From an uncultured Bacteroidota bacterium (lineage in GTDB: Bacteria; Bacteroidota; Bacteroidia; UKL13-3): DNA of 51,725 nt. Every line of letters begins with the position of its first letter. Position 1 is the stretch's first letter. The position numbers and the translations under genes were made by a program. Of the stretch, positions 1-9,483 are shown one piece after another. The notes under the pieces were generated by a model. That model was not told the origin of the DNA, did no database searches, and saw only the letters and a list, made by a program, of their open reading frames with translations. The stretch is taken from contig CAIUQQ010000165.1 of assembly GCA_903901345.1 (NCBI GenBank), forward strand, positions 1 to 51,725, read 5' to 3'.

Positions 1-98
1 AAAATTTGAAAAATATACCATTGAAAATGATTTACTATTTATTAAAATACCTAGAAATAGGTATTTTTCATTCCTTATATAATTCTATTATTGTAAAC

Positions 99-2060
99 AT
101 GTATCGCTTACTTTTCATATTAGTATTTTCCTCTTTAAATTCATTTGGCCAAAATGTGTTATTAATAAAGAATGATTTTAAAGAAATGGAATTAGGTAAG
201 TATTGTACTTATTTAATAAGTTCAAAAAATAAATATACTATTCAAGATTTATTAAAGGATAGTACGGTTGGTTTTATGAATAACAAAAACAATTTAATGT
301 TATTTGAAGATGGTAATTATACTGAAGATATTTGGATAAAAATATATTTGGTAAATGAATGCAAAGAGCAAAAACAATTGGTATTAGAACTTAATAATCC
401 ACTCATTGACTATATAATATATTACAATACAGAGCATAATAAAATAATTGACAGCAATTATTGTGGCGATGTTTTGCCATTTACTAATAGAAACATATTA
501 TTTAGAAATCCACTCTATTTGATAAAAATATTCCCTGCTGATACTCAAAAAATATTTATAAAATTAAATGCTGGAGGAAGAAAAGTACATATCCCATTAA
601 GTATAAAATCAGTAAAAACTTTTATTGATTCATCTACTAAAAAAAACATGTTTTTGGGAGGTTATTATGGAACATTAATTGTAATCACTTTGCTTTCCTT
701 TTACTTAGCCTATATTTTATATGAAAAAGTGTTCTTACTTTTTGCTATTTATATGTTATTTTTATCAATAACTCAAATGTGTTTGAGTGGTGTAGCATTT
801 CAATATTTTTGGCCTAATTCTCCAAAATGGAATGCTAGTTCTGTTACCTTTTTTATGGCTATTTCACTTATTGCTGCATTGGCTTTTGCCGAGTCATTTA
901 TTTCAAAAAAATACATTTCAAAAAAAATAAAATTATTAATGTATTTAGCCATGTTAATTCCTTTAGGCATTGCTATAGCTTCGCTACTAGGTCCAAATTC
1001 TTTGCATTATGCCATTTGGGTTTTATATCGCTTTATTCCTATTATATATTCTTTTTTATTATTAATTGGAATCGTGTATTTAATAAATAAATTGAAATCA
1101 GCAAGGATATTTGTGCCTGCATTAATATTAGGAATAATTAGCATTGGCGGCATGTCGTTTTATAGTGTTAGTGGTTTTTCGGACAATATTTTTACTAATA
1201 ATTTTGTTGTTTTTGCTGTTATGTTAAAGTGCATTCTCCTTAGTATAGCATTACTTGATAGGCTTAAAATTTTTAAAGAGGAAAAAGAAAAAATGCAAGT
1301 GTTACAAATTCAACAATTGAAAGAATTGAATCAGTTCAAAGAAAAAATAAATTTAGAATTATTAAATACTGTAGAATTAAAAAGTTTGGAATTAAATGCC
1401 AAACAAAATGAAGTAAAACGTGCCTTGTTTTTTGGTGAAGAAAAGGAACGAAAAAGAATAGCTCAGGATTTACACGATGGCATGGGAAGTCTACTGTCAA
1501 CACTCAGATTGAATGCTGAATCAATAGATTTAAGTAACAAAAATTTAGGAGTAAAAGAAGCAGTTGCCTATCAAAACGTGTTGGAAATGATAGACAAAGC
1601 TTGCACAGAATTACGTAATATTTCACACAACATGATTCCATCAAGCATGGAACATTTTGGACTTAAAATTACCATAGAAAGTTTAATAGAAAAAATTAAT
1701 CTAAATGGAGGCACAAATTTTATATTCCAAATTTTTAATAATGAAGAAAAAATAGATTCTCAAATTGAAATAAATATTTATCGCATCATTTTAGAATTGG
1801 TAAATAACATTATTAAGCATGCCAAAGCAAAAGAAGCATCCATACAAATTATATTTGAGAACAACTTATTAATTTTAATGGCAGAAGATGACGGAATTGG
1901 TTTTAATTATCACAATCAAAAGGTTTCTGGAATTGGATTATTAAATATAAAATCAAGAACTGAAGCAATGAATGGCATCATAAACATTGACTCCAAAGAA
2001 GGTAAAGGCACAACAATCATCATAGAAATACCCATTTATCATAATGAACAATTTAACTAA
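99..2060 (+). CDS. 7TM-DISM sensor histidine kinase (NarX/HPK7 class)
   Basis: Membrane sensor kinase of 653 aa that should phosphorylate the response regulator encoded immediately downstream. I start it at the ATG at 99 because it gives a clean signal peptide (MYRLLFILVFSSLNSFGQ); the frame stays open upstream to an ATG at 6. An extracytoplasmic beta-rich region (about residues 50-190, 7TMR-DISMED2-like) is followed by about seven membrane helices (residues 190-390), a coiled-coil linker, a HisKA_3 dimerisation segment with the phospho-accepting His459 in AQDLHDG, and a HATPase_c domain with an N box (NNIIKHA), DDGIGF and GIGLLNIKSR. The stimulus is unknown; family members sense carbohydrate or other small ligands. 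The 3' end overlaps the regulator gene by 17 bp, which suggests translational coupling. Confidence 0.93.
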   Translation: MYRLLFILVFSSLNSFGQNVLLIKNDFKEMELGKYCTYLISSKNKYTIQDLLKDSTVGFMNNKNNLMLFEDGNYTEDIWIKIYLVNECKEQKQLVLELNNPLIDYIIYYNTEHNKIIDSNYCGDVLPFTNRNILFRNPLYLIKIFPADTQKIFIKLNAGGRKVHIPLSIKSVKTFIDSSTKKNMFLGGYYGTLIVITLLSFYLAYILYEKVFLLFAIYMLFLSITQMCLSGVAFQYFWPNSPKWNASSVTFFMAISLIAALAFAESFISKKYISKKIKLLMYLAMLIPLGIAIASLLGPNSLHYAIWVLYRFIPIIYSFLLLIGIVYLINKLKSARIFVPALILGIISIGGMSFYSVSGFSDNIFTNNFVVFAVMLKCILLSIALLDRLKIFKEEKEKMQVLQIQQLKELNQFKEKINLELLNTVELKSLELNAKQNEVKRALFFGEEKERKRIAQDLHDGMGSLLSTLRLNAESIDLSNKNLGVKEAVAYQNVLEMIDKACTELRNISHNMIPSSMEHFGLKITIESLIEKINLNGGTNFIFQIFNNEEKIDSQIEINIYRIILELVNNIIKHAKAKEASIQIIFENNLLILMAEDDGIGFNYHNQKVSGIGLLNIKSRTEAMNGIINIDSKEGKGTTIIIEIPIYHNEQFN

Positions 2061-2676
2061 AATATTAATTGCAGACGATCATCAGTTATTTTTGGATGGA
2101 TTAAAACTAATTTTTTCAAACGTTCCTTATATTGAAATTATAGCAGAAGCACAAACTGGAACGCAAGTAATGAATGCATTTGAATTGCACCAAATAGATA
2201 TAGCAATACTTGATGTAAATATGCCGAAGCCAAATGGGTTTGAAACATGTAAATTAATTCAACAAAAATATCCGAAATCCAAAGTTATAATACTCACCAT
2301 GTATAATGAAAATGCATTTATTCGCGAGTTTTTTAAATCTGGGGCATCTGCGTACATTCTAAAAAATGCTGGAAAAGCTGAATTGTTAAATGCCATTGAT
2401 AAATTAAATAAAGGAGAAAAATATATTAGTAAAGAACTTGAAAAAGATTTTGAAAATGTACCAAAAGATAATTTCGCAAAAACGTTTTCGTTAACACCAA
2501 GGGAAATTGAAATAATATGTATGCTTGGCAAAGGGATTAATAGTTCTGAAATATCTGAAAAATTATTTTTAAGTGCATACACTGTTATCACACACCGAAA
2601 AAATATTTTAAAAAAATTATCTCTTAAAAATACCGCAGAACTGATGACTTTTGCTTATGAAAATGGTTTATTATAA
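2044..2676 (+). CDS. NarL/FixJ-family response regulator
   Basis: DNA-binding response regulator of 210 aa and cognate partner of the kinase that it overlaps. The receiver domain (residues 5-120) carries the acidic pair D11/D12, the phospho-acceptor D57 in ILDVNMP, T85 and K107. A LuxR-type helix-turn-helix fills residues 148-210 (SLTPREIEIICMLGKG through the recognition helix TVITHRKNILKKL). The length is normal for the family. The stop lies 6 bp inside the end of the converging menC gene, so no terminator fits between them. Target genes cannot be read from the sequence. Confidence 0.95.
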   Translation: MNNLTKILIADDHQLFLDGLKLIFSNVPYIEIIAEAQTGTQVMNAFELHQIDIAILDVNMPKPNGFETCKLIQQKYPKSKVIILTMYNENAFIREFFKSGASAYILKNAGKAELLNAIDKLNKGEKYISKELEKDFENVPKDNFAKTFSLTPREIEIICMLGKGINSSEISEKLFLSAYTVITHRKNILKKLSLKNTAELMTFAYENGLL

Positions 2677-3729
2677 ATAACATTTTGGTGTTAATTCAAT
2701 AATTTCCAAATCCCATTTTTTGTTTAAATCGTAATGAATAAAACCTTTGCTAACGGTAAGCGGACTTTCAATATTGTTTTTATAAAGGCTCCCAGTTCCT
2801 AAACCTTGCGGAATTTGGGTATTTAAACTGCTACAAAATTGCGCAATGGCATTTAAACCAATATTACTTTCAAGGGCCGAAGTTAGCCACCAATTAATTC
2901 CTAATTCGTTGGCTTTATTTATCCAAAAATTACTTTTTTCAAAACCACCCAATAAAGTAGGTTTTAAAATAATAAATGGCGGTTTTATAAATTGCAATAG
3001 TGGCTTTATATTCTTTTCCTTTACGCCTATTAATTCTTCGTCAAGGGCAACAGGTATTGGCGATTTGGCACAAATTTCTTGCATAAAATCAAGCTGTTTT
3101 GCTTTAATTGGTTGCTCAATGCTGTGCACTTCAAAACGCTTTAATTCATTTAATTTTTCTAATGCATCATCATTGGCAAAAGCCCCATTTGCATCAGTTC
3201 TAATTTCTAATTTAAAAGCATTGTATCTGCTTCTAATTTTTTCTAATAACCTACATTCTTCATCAAAATCTAAAGCTCCAATTTTAAACTTAATGCAATT
3301 GAATCCATCTTCTATTTTTTGAGCAGCTTCTGCAAGCATTTCATCGGCTTTATTCATCCAAACCAAACCGTTTATAGCAATTGGTTGATTGATGATAAAA
3401 TTGTTTTCAAAAATTTTTCTTTCTCCCCCAAAATTCAAATCTGCCAAAGCTGTTTCTAATGCAAAAACTATAGAAGGCCAGTTCTCTAAATCAATATCTT
3501 CTTGTTTAAAACCATTGTTTAATTGGTTTAAAACAAATTGCAAATAATCCTCAAAATTATCAACCGCATCAATGCTTAATCCTTTTAAAGGCGCGGCTTC
3601 ACCAATCCCGATTTTTTGTGTACTAGCATCCGTTTTAACAATATAATAAACAGTATGTGTTTGCAAACTTCCACGGCTAGTTGTGGCCGGCTTATTAAAT
3701 TCAAGGATGTGTTTTTTGTAGGTGAACAT
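2671..3729 (-). CDS. menC: o-succinylbenzoate synthase (enolase superfamily)
   Basis: Probable MenC of 352 aa, which dehydrates SHCHC to o-succinylbenzoate in menaquinone synthesis. The N-terminal capping domain has the SRGSL signature I know from Bacteroidota MenC. The barrel shows the expected catalytic and metal residues: K147/K149 in IKFKIG, D179 in RTDANGAF, E205 in IEQPI, D230 in VALDEEL and K256 in ILKPTLLGG. Dipeptide epimerases share this fold, so the assignment rests on the N-terminal signature and overall length. No other men gene is in the window. It is the last gene of a minus-strand run (dciA-like, membrane TPR protein, menC) with a gap of only 12 bp. Confidence 0.85.
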   Translation of the reverse strand: MFTYKKHILEFNKPATTSRGSLQTHTVYYIVKTDASTQKIGIGEAAPLKGLSIDAVDNFEDYLQFVLNQLNNGFKQEDIDLENWPSIVFALETALADLNFGGERKIFENNFIINQPIAINGLVWMNKADEMLAEAAQKIEDGFNCIKFKIGALDFDEECRLLEKIRSRYNAFKLEIRTDANGAFANDDALEKLNELKRFEVHSIEQPIKAKQLDFMQEICAKSPIPVALDEELIGVKEKNIKPLLQFIKPPFIILKPTLLGGFEKSNFWINKANELGINWWLTSALESNIGLNAIAQFCSSLNTQIPQGLGTGSLYKNNIESPLTVSKGFIHYDLNKKWDLEIIELTPKCYL

Positions 3730-3741
3730 ATTTAATATTTT

Positions 3742-6042
3742 TTACTTCCCACCACAATTTGTTAAGCAATAATCGGCAGTATTTTTATCTTCAACAGAAA
3801 GTCCTTCAAAGTCTTTTACTTTTAAAAGAATTGGCGTTGAAAGATTACATTTTCCTTGTTTGAAATATGCCACTCCTAAATTCCATTCTATGTTAGGATT
3901 ATTGGGATTCATTTCGTTTGAAACTTCTAAATGATAAACTAATTTTGGTAAATATTTCATGGCTTTATTATTTTCAACCAATCCTTTGTAACATTCTCCA
4001 GCATATAAATGTGCGTTTAAATTGTTGTGATCTATTTCACAACATTTCTCAAATTGCTTGGCTGCCGACACAAAATTTCCTTGATTTAATTCAATAGAAC
4101 CTAAAGAAAAATAGGCTTCAAAATAATTAGTATTTTGTTTAATAGCCAAGTTCAAACAAGTAATAGCGCTGTCGTTATAAAATTTTTGATTGCTGGTATC
4201 AGCAATGGCCATATTGAAAAAATATTGCCCTTTAATATAATTTACAGACGCATCATTTGAAGAATTTAAAATCAAATTATTGGCTTGAATATAATTACCA
4301 ATACTTAAATAAAACAATGCTGCTTCAGTGTTAAAGTTGGTTTCACTCACATCCATTGGATTGTAAAACGGATTGAAAACATAATTAACAATTGAACTAA
4401 ACACACTTGGTTTAAAATTACTTAAAGCACTAATTTTTAAAGGAATTCCATTCAATTTTTTTTGTTTTACAAAAACAGAAACCAAAGGATCAAAATAACT
4501 TAAAGTATAATTACTATCGTTATATAAACCAATTTGCAATCTTTTAAATTGGGAATTTAAAACTACTGCTGCTTTAAAATTATATTTTTCGTCCAATATT
4601 TTATAGCTTTCAAAATTAGCGTAGGCTTCAGCATTTTTTTGAAAAAAAGTATCTGGAAAAACATCCAAATCCCTTAAATCGACAAAGGTTTTAAAATTTG
4701 GACTCAATTGGTAAAGCAAATAAGAAGAAGCTAAATAATCAGTAAAAATAATATTTGAATCAAGGTTATTTGCTTTTAAAAATTGCGCAGCACCAGCAGG
4801 GTTTTGCATAGCCGAAAACTGCAAACCATAAGTATGCGAAACCTTATTTATTTTATAATATTGATTGGTAACTATAGAAATATAGAAAACAATTCCAACC
4901 ATTGCGGTAAGCAAAGAAATAGACAAATTCTGTGTTTTAAATTTTGTTTTGGTGCCTATAAAAACAATGAATTTGAACAATGAATTAACTACAAAAGGAA
5001 GCAAAACAATATTTAAAAATATTAAATTTCTATATGCTGAACTTGCCAAAATAGTAAATGCTATGATGAGTAAAATATTTGCTATTTCAAATTGATTAAC
5101 AAGGTGTTTTAGTTTGTTTTCTTTGCTTTTTTCAAAAGCAATAGTCAGCATTCCAATAAAAGTAATTACTAAAAAACCTAAAGTAAAATAAGTGCTAATT
5201 TGCCAATATTCGTGTGTGGTATAATTTGATAATTCGGTGGTGTATTTATTGGTACTTAATTGACTAAAAATTTCAAGTGGACGCGTTAACATTTCTAATC
5301 CATAAGGATTAATAGAAATTACTACTATACTTAGCATAAAAGCCAATGAAAGATGCAAAGGTTTTTTCTTTTTATTATTTATAAAATAATTCACCCAAGC
5401 TGCAAAAACAAAAATGCCAATAATTACAATTCCTGTTCCAAAAGCCTCGTGCATATTGGTCCAAATCAATTGAAGAATAGGGAGTAAATAAATAAGTTTA
5501 TTTTGATTTTGGAATCGCGTTAATAAGTAAATAAATATTATTGTAAATAAGTGCGAAAACATTTCTGGCCTACCAATAATACGATTGCTGGAAGCAGCCA
5601 AAAATACAAAACTACACAATAAAATTAAGCTGTTAGCCCAGGTTTTATCTAGGAAAGGCTTGTTTTTAAAATTTACTAATTTTAAAATAAAATATAACAA
5701 AGCAACTGTAACCAATGCTTGAATAACATAAATAAATTCGAAGCCAAATGCTTTTGTACAAAGTGAAATAAATACTTCAAATCCCCATTTAATATTTATC
5801 CATTTGGTGCCAAAATATGTAAAAGAAAACACATCGGAAGTGGGAATGCTTTTATTAGCTAAAATCCAATCTCCAGTGGCTAACTGCCACCATAAATCAG
5901 GTTCTTTAATGGCTTTTAAACTGAGTACAATTCCTACCAAAAACAAAAGAATTTTAGCCAATAAAACCAATGGTTTTATCCATGTACTTTCATTTGTATT
6001 TTCAATGGTAGTTGATATAACTAAATTGGATTTTGTTTTCAA
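3742..6042 (-). CDS. Polytopic membrane protein, GT-C-like, with C-terminal TPRs
   Basis: Protein of 766 aa whose first 400 or so residues hold about ten hydrophobic helices. The first periplasmic loop contains EPDLWWQLATGDWIL followed by PTSDVFSFT, a signature of a widespread family of GT-C-fold-like membrane proteins usually left as hypothetical. The C-terminal half is soluble and ends in three or so tetratricopeptide repeats (for example EAYFSLGSIELNQGNFVSAAK, about residues 640-740). Glycosyltransfer from a lipid-linked sugar is a fold-based inference only; no catalytic residue can be assigned with confidence. It sits 29 bp behind the dciA-like gene and 12 bp ahead of menC, so the three are probably one transcript. 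Confidence 0.8.
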   Translation of the reverse strand: MKTKSNLVISTTIENTNESTWIKPLVLLAKILLFLVGIVLSLKAIKEPDLWWQLATGDWILANKSIPTSDVFSFTYFGTKWINIKWGFEVFISLCTKAFGFEFIYVIQALVTVALLYFILKLVNFKNKPFLDKTWANSLILLCSFVFLAASSNRIIGRPEMFSHLFTIIFIYLLTRFQNQNKLIYLLPILQLIWTNMHEAFGTGIVIIGIFVFAAWVNYFINNKKKKPLHLSLAFMLSIVVISINPYGLEMLTRPLEIFSQLSTNKYTTELSNYTTHEYWQISTYFTLGFLVITFIGMLTIAFEKSKENKLKHLVNQFEIANILLIIAFTILASSAYRNLIFLNIVLLPFVVNSLFKFIVFIGTKTKFKTQNLSISLLTAMVGIVFYISIVTNQYYKINKVSHTYGLQFSAMQNPAGAAQFLKANNLDSNIIFTDYLASSYLLYQLSPNFKTFVDLRDLDVFPDTFFQKNAEAYANFESYKILDEKYNFKAAVVLNSQFKRLQIGLYNDSNYTLSYFDPLVSVFVKQKKLNGIPLKISALSNFKPSVFSSIVNYVFNPFYNPMDVSETNFNTEAALFYLSIGNYIQANNLILNSSNDASVNYIKGQYFFNMAIADTSNQKFYNDSAITCLNLAIKQNTNYFEAYFSLGSIELNQGNFVSAAKQFEKCCEIDHNNLNAHLYAGECYKGLVENNKAMKYLPKLVYHLEVSNEMNPNNPNIEWNLGVAYFKQGKCNLSTPILLKVKDFEGLSVEDKNTADYCLTNCGGK

Positions 6043-6071
6043 TGATTTTATAAATTTATAGCGTAAAAAAT

Positions 6072-6368
6072 TTATCGAATTACCACATCAGTAATTAACT
6101 GCTGATTTGCTTCAGAATTTACCAAAGCCATAATTTTTCCACGTTGGTATAGTAATTCATTTCTTAAAGCATTTGATTCTATTTTTAGGTATAAAACAGT
6201 TCCTCTAAACTTCATTTCGGTGGTGTTTTTAGCTATCATAGCACCAACTAATTTTTCCCAATTATTTATAATGTTTAGCTCCGCCAATTTATTATCTAAA
6301 TGTTGGTGCTGTAAAAAATCGGAAATAGCATTTTTTATGGTGTGTTCATGTGATTTTTTAGGCGTCAT
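6072..6368 (-). CDS. DUF721 / DciA-like protein
   Basis: Small protein of 98 aa if started at the internal ATG (MTPKKSHEH); the open frame runs 11 codons further up to 6401, but that extension looks unlike the family. The central WEKLVGAMIAKNTTEM and the following FRGTVLYLKIESNALRNELLYQ are the DUF721 core. DUF721 includes DciA, which helps load or recruit the replicative helicase in bacteria lacking DnaC. The Bacteroidota form is only the core domain, so a helicase-related role is a family inference. In Bacteroidota this gene often sits by recF, but no recF is present here. First gene of the dciA-like / membrane TPR / menC run. Confidence 0.8.
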   Translation of the reverse strand: MTPKKSHEHTIKNAISDFLQHQHLDNKLAELNIINNWEKLVGAMIAKNTTEMKFRGTVLYLKIESNALRNELLYQRGKIMALVNSEANQQLITDVVIR

Positions 6369-6542
6369 AATTTGGCTTATTTGGCAACAATTATAATACA
6401 TAATTTGATTTTATAAATAGGTAAATTTGGAAATATTGACTAATTTTTTAGCTAAATTCTTCATTATAATTTGATTTGTGTAAAACATTTACAGAGAAAA
6501 TAAGGCAAAATATTGCAAATTTGCAGCTTATTATTACACATA

Positions 6543-9464
6543 TTGAGCTTATTAATCAGGTTATATAAACCACTTTTTATATTTATTTTTTGCTTTGCAA
6601 TGTTTTTTAGTTCAATGGCTCAAACCATTAATTGGAAAAAACAAAACGATTGGGTAGACAGTGTTTATGCTACTTTAAACACTGATCAAAAAATTGCGCA
6701 GTTGATGATTATAGCTGCTTTCAGCAATAAAGATAAAGTGCATGTTCAAGATATAGAATGTCATGTTAGAGAACTTGGTGTTGGTGGATTAATTTTTTTT
6801 AAAGGAACTCCTTATAAGCAAGCTGTATTAACTAACCAATACCAAAAACTATCAAAAATTCCTTTATTAATAAGCATTGATGGAGAATGGGGATTAAATA
6901 TGCGTTTGGATAGTACGCCTGTTTTTCCCCGACAAATGGTTTTTGGAGGAGCAAACAGAACAGATTTGACCAAGCAGTTTGGTGTTATTGTAGGCAAACA
7001 TTGTAAACGAATGGGCATAAATTTTAATTTTGCACCTGATGTAGATGTAAATAATAACATGAATAATCCGGTTATAAACGACCGTAGTTATGGCGAAAAT
7101 AAATACATAGTAGCTAAAAATGGTATTGCATACATGCAAGGTATGCAAAGTGCAAATATCATTGCATCAGCAAAACATTTTCCGGGTCATGGAGATACAG
7201 AAACTGATTCGCATTTTGGATTGCCAGTTATAAAAGGAAACAAGAAACGATTAGATAGTTTGGAATTATATCCATTTCAGGAATTAATTGACAATGGTTT
7301 AACAGCAATAATGTCGGCACATTTATCAGTGCCTGCATTAGATAGTACCGAAAATTTAGCATCTTCTATATCGCCAAAAATAGTAACGGAATTACTTCGC
7401 AATCAAATGGGTTTTGATGGTTTAATTACAACTGATGCATTAAATATGAAAGGTGTAAGTAATTATTATGAACCCGGTGAACTTGCAGCAAAAGCATTGG
7501 CCGCAGGTAATAACATTCTATTAATGGTAGAAGATGTTCCAATGAGCATTGCTGTTATAAAAGATTATTTGAACCGTGGATTAATTCCTCAAAATCAATT
7601 AGAAGAAAGTTGCAAAAAAGTATTGATAGCAAAATATTGGTGCGGTTTGAATAAATACAATCCAATTGTTCTAGAAAATTTAACCAAAGATTTGAATTGT
7701 ATTGAAAATGATTTACTGATAAAACAATTAGTGAAAAACGGGGTGGTTGTAGCCAAAAACGTTGATAAAATTATTCCAATTCCTAACCCTGAACAATACA
7801 AAATAGCATGTATAAACGTAGGTTCAGCGCAGCTTAGCGAATTTCAATTACAGTTAAATAATTACATAAAAGCCGATTATTATTCCATTGATAAAAACGA
7901 TTCAAGAGAAAGTTTTGATAGCTTACTTTCAAAAAGTGATTACTATAATTTAGTCATTATTTCTATTCACAACACAAGCCGATATGTAAGCAAAAATTTG
8001 GGTCTTACACAAGCACAAATTGACTTTATAACTGCAATTGGTTTAAAGCATAAATGCATTTTAGTGAATAATGGGAATCCATATATTTTGCAGTATTTCA
8101 ACATGTTTAAAAACATAGTAGTAGCTTATGAAGATTTGCCATTATACAATCAAATAGCTGCCCAAATAGTGGGTGGAGGAATAAATGCAAAAGGGAAAAT
8201 GCCTGTTTCGGTTACCAGTTATTTCCCATTAGGAAGTGGAGTAGAAACTGTTGCATTAAATAAATTTGAATATATATACCCTGAAGAAATAAAAATTAAT
8301 AGCCTTAAACTGAATAAAATTGATAGCATAGTAAATAATGCAATTGCTATGAAAGCCATGCCAGGATGCCAAGTTTTTGTGGCCAAACAAGGAAAAGTTA
8401 TTTATAACAAATCATTTGGTTATCATACTTTTGACAGCATTCAACCTGTTAAAAGTAACCATGTTTACGATGTAGCTTCATTGACAAAAATTCTGAGTAC
8501 AACACTTGCCATAATGAAACTTTATGAAGAGAAAAAACTCAAATTAGACGATAAAATTGGATTTTATTTACCTTTTCTAAAAGGCAGTAATAAAGAGAAA
8601 ATAAAAATATTTGAAATACTAACTCACCAAGCCGGTTTAGTTCCTTTTATTCCGTTTTACAAAGCTAGTTTACTGCCAGATGGCAGTTTGAATCCTACAA
8701 TTTACAGTGATTCTTTAAACGATAATTTTTCAATAAAAGTTGCAGATAATATTTATATCAACAAAAACTATGAAAAGGTAATTTGGACCACAATTGCCGA
8801 AAGCGATTTAAAGAAAACTGGAGAATATGTATACAGTGATTTAGGATTTATGATGCTGCGCAAAATAGTAGAAATTATTACTAACCAAGATTTTGAAAGC
8901 TATTTGCAAAACAGTTTTTACAAACCATTGAATTTATCGAGTATGGCATTTAATCCACTAAAAACCATCAATAGCGATTGGATAGTTCCTACTGAAATTG
9001 ATTCTGTTTTTAGAAAACAAATAATAAAAGGATATGTTCACGATCCTGGTGCAGCCATGCTTGGTGGAGTTAGCGGACACGCTGGTTTATTTGCCAATGC
9101 AAATGACGTAGCCATTATTATGCAAATGCTTTTAAACAAGGGATTTTATGGAAATAACCATGTTTTAAAAGCAAATACTATTGAAACATTTACCAATAAA
9201 TACAGTAAAAATAGTCGCAGAGGTTTAGGATTTGATAAGCCTGAAACTGATCCATTAAAAGACAGTCCTACAAGCAAATTGTGTAGTGTAAAAACATTCG
9301 GCCATCAAGGATTTACTGGTACATGTACGTGGGTTGATCCCGAAAACGAATTGGTTTATGTGTTTTTAAGCAATAGAATTTACCCAACTGCCGAAAATAA
9401 AAAGTTTGGAGAACTGAGTGTAAGAACCAAAGTTCAGGATGCTATTTATGAAGCGTTAAAATGA
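6543..9464 (+). CDS. GH3 beta-N-acetylhexosaminidase fused to a beta-lactamase-fold hydrolase
   Basis: Two-enzyme fusion of 973 aa, exported to the periplasm. I use the TTG at 6543 because it gives a proper signal peptide (LIRLYKP, a hydrophobic stretch, then SSMAQ); the frame opens at a TTG at 6513, and the first ATG (6600) would remove the n-region. Residues 45-390 are a NagZ-type GH3 domain with KHFPGHGDTETDSH (211-224, the Asp/His acid-base loop) and the nucleophile D298 in ITTDALNMKG. A GH3 C-terminal domain follows. Residues 590-973 are a class C beta-lactamase/esterase-like domain with SLTK (S646, K649), YSDLG (Y764) and HQG (H921). The likely role is muropeptide or amino-sugar turnover. 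Such fusions are common in Bacteroidota. It lies 19 bp ahead of the dioxygenase gene. Confidence 0.9.
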   Translation: MSLLIRLYKPLFIFIFCFAMFFSSMAQTINWKKQNDWVDSVYATLNTDQKIAQLMIIAAFSNKDKVHVQDIECHVRELGVGGLIFFKGTPYKQAVLTNQYQKLSKIPLLISIDGEWGLNMRLDSTPVFPRQMVFGGANRTDLTKQFGVIVGKHCKRMGINFNFAPDVDVNNNMNNPVINDRSYGENKYIVAKNGIAYMQGMQSANIIASAKHFPGHGDTETDSHFGLPVIKGNKKRLDSLELYPFQELIDNGLTAIMSAHLSVPALDSTENLASSISPKIVTELLRNQMGFDGLITTDALNMKGVSNYYEPGELAAKALAAGNNILLMVEDVPMSIAVIKDYLNRGLIPQNQLEESCKKVLIAKYWCGLNKYNPIVLENLTKDLNCIENDLLIKQLVKNGVVVAKNVDKIIPIPNPEQYKIACINVGSAQLSEFQLQLNNYIKADYYSIDKNDSRESFDSLLSKSDYYNLVIISIHNTSRYVSKNLGLTQAQIDFITAIGLKHKCILVNNGNPYILQYFNMFKNIVVAYEDLPLYNQIAAQIVGGGINAKGKMPVSVTSYFPLGSGVETVALNKFEYIYPEEIKINSLKLNKIDSIVNNAIAMKAMPGCQVFVAKQGKVIYNKSFGYHTFDSIQPVKSNHVYDVASLTKILSTTLAIMKLYEEKKLKLDDKIGFYLPFLKGSNKEKIKIFEILTHQAGLVPFIPFYKASLLPDGSLNPTIYSDSLNDNFSIKVADNIYINKNYEKVIWTTIAESDLKKTGEYVYSDLGFMMLRKIVEIITNQDFESYLQNSFYKPLNLSSMAFNPLKTINSDWIVPTEIDSVFRKQIIKGYVHDPGAAMLGGVSGHAGLFANANDVAIIMQMLLNKGFYGNNHVLKANTIETFTNKYSKNSRRGLGFDKPETDPLKDSPTSKLCSVKTFGHQGFTGTCTWVDPENELVYVFLSNRIYPTAENKKFGELSVRTKVQDAIYEALK

Positions 9465-9483
9465 AGATAAAAATGCTTTTTTT

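Noticed and set aside
6436-6470. Sigma-70-like TTGACT and TATAAT ahead of the GH3 fusion gene
   Set aside because: The spacing is 23 bp, too long, and Bacteroidota use a different consensus; the nearby TAATTTG is one base short of TAnnTTTG.
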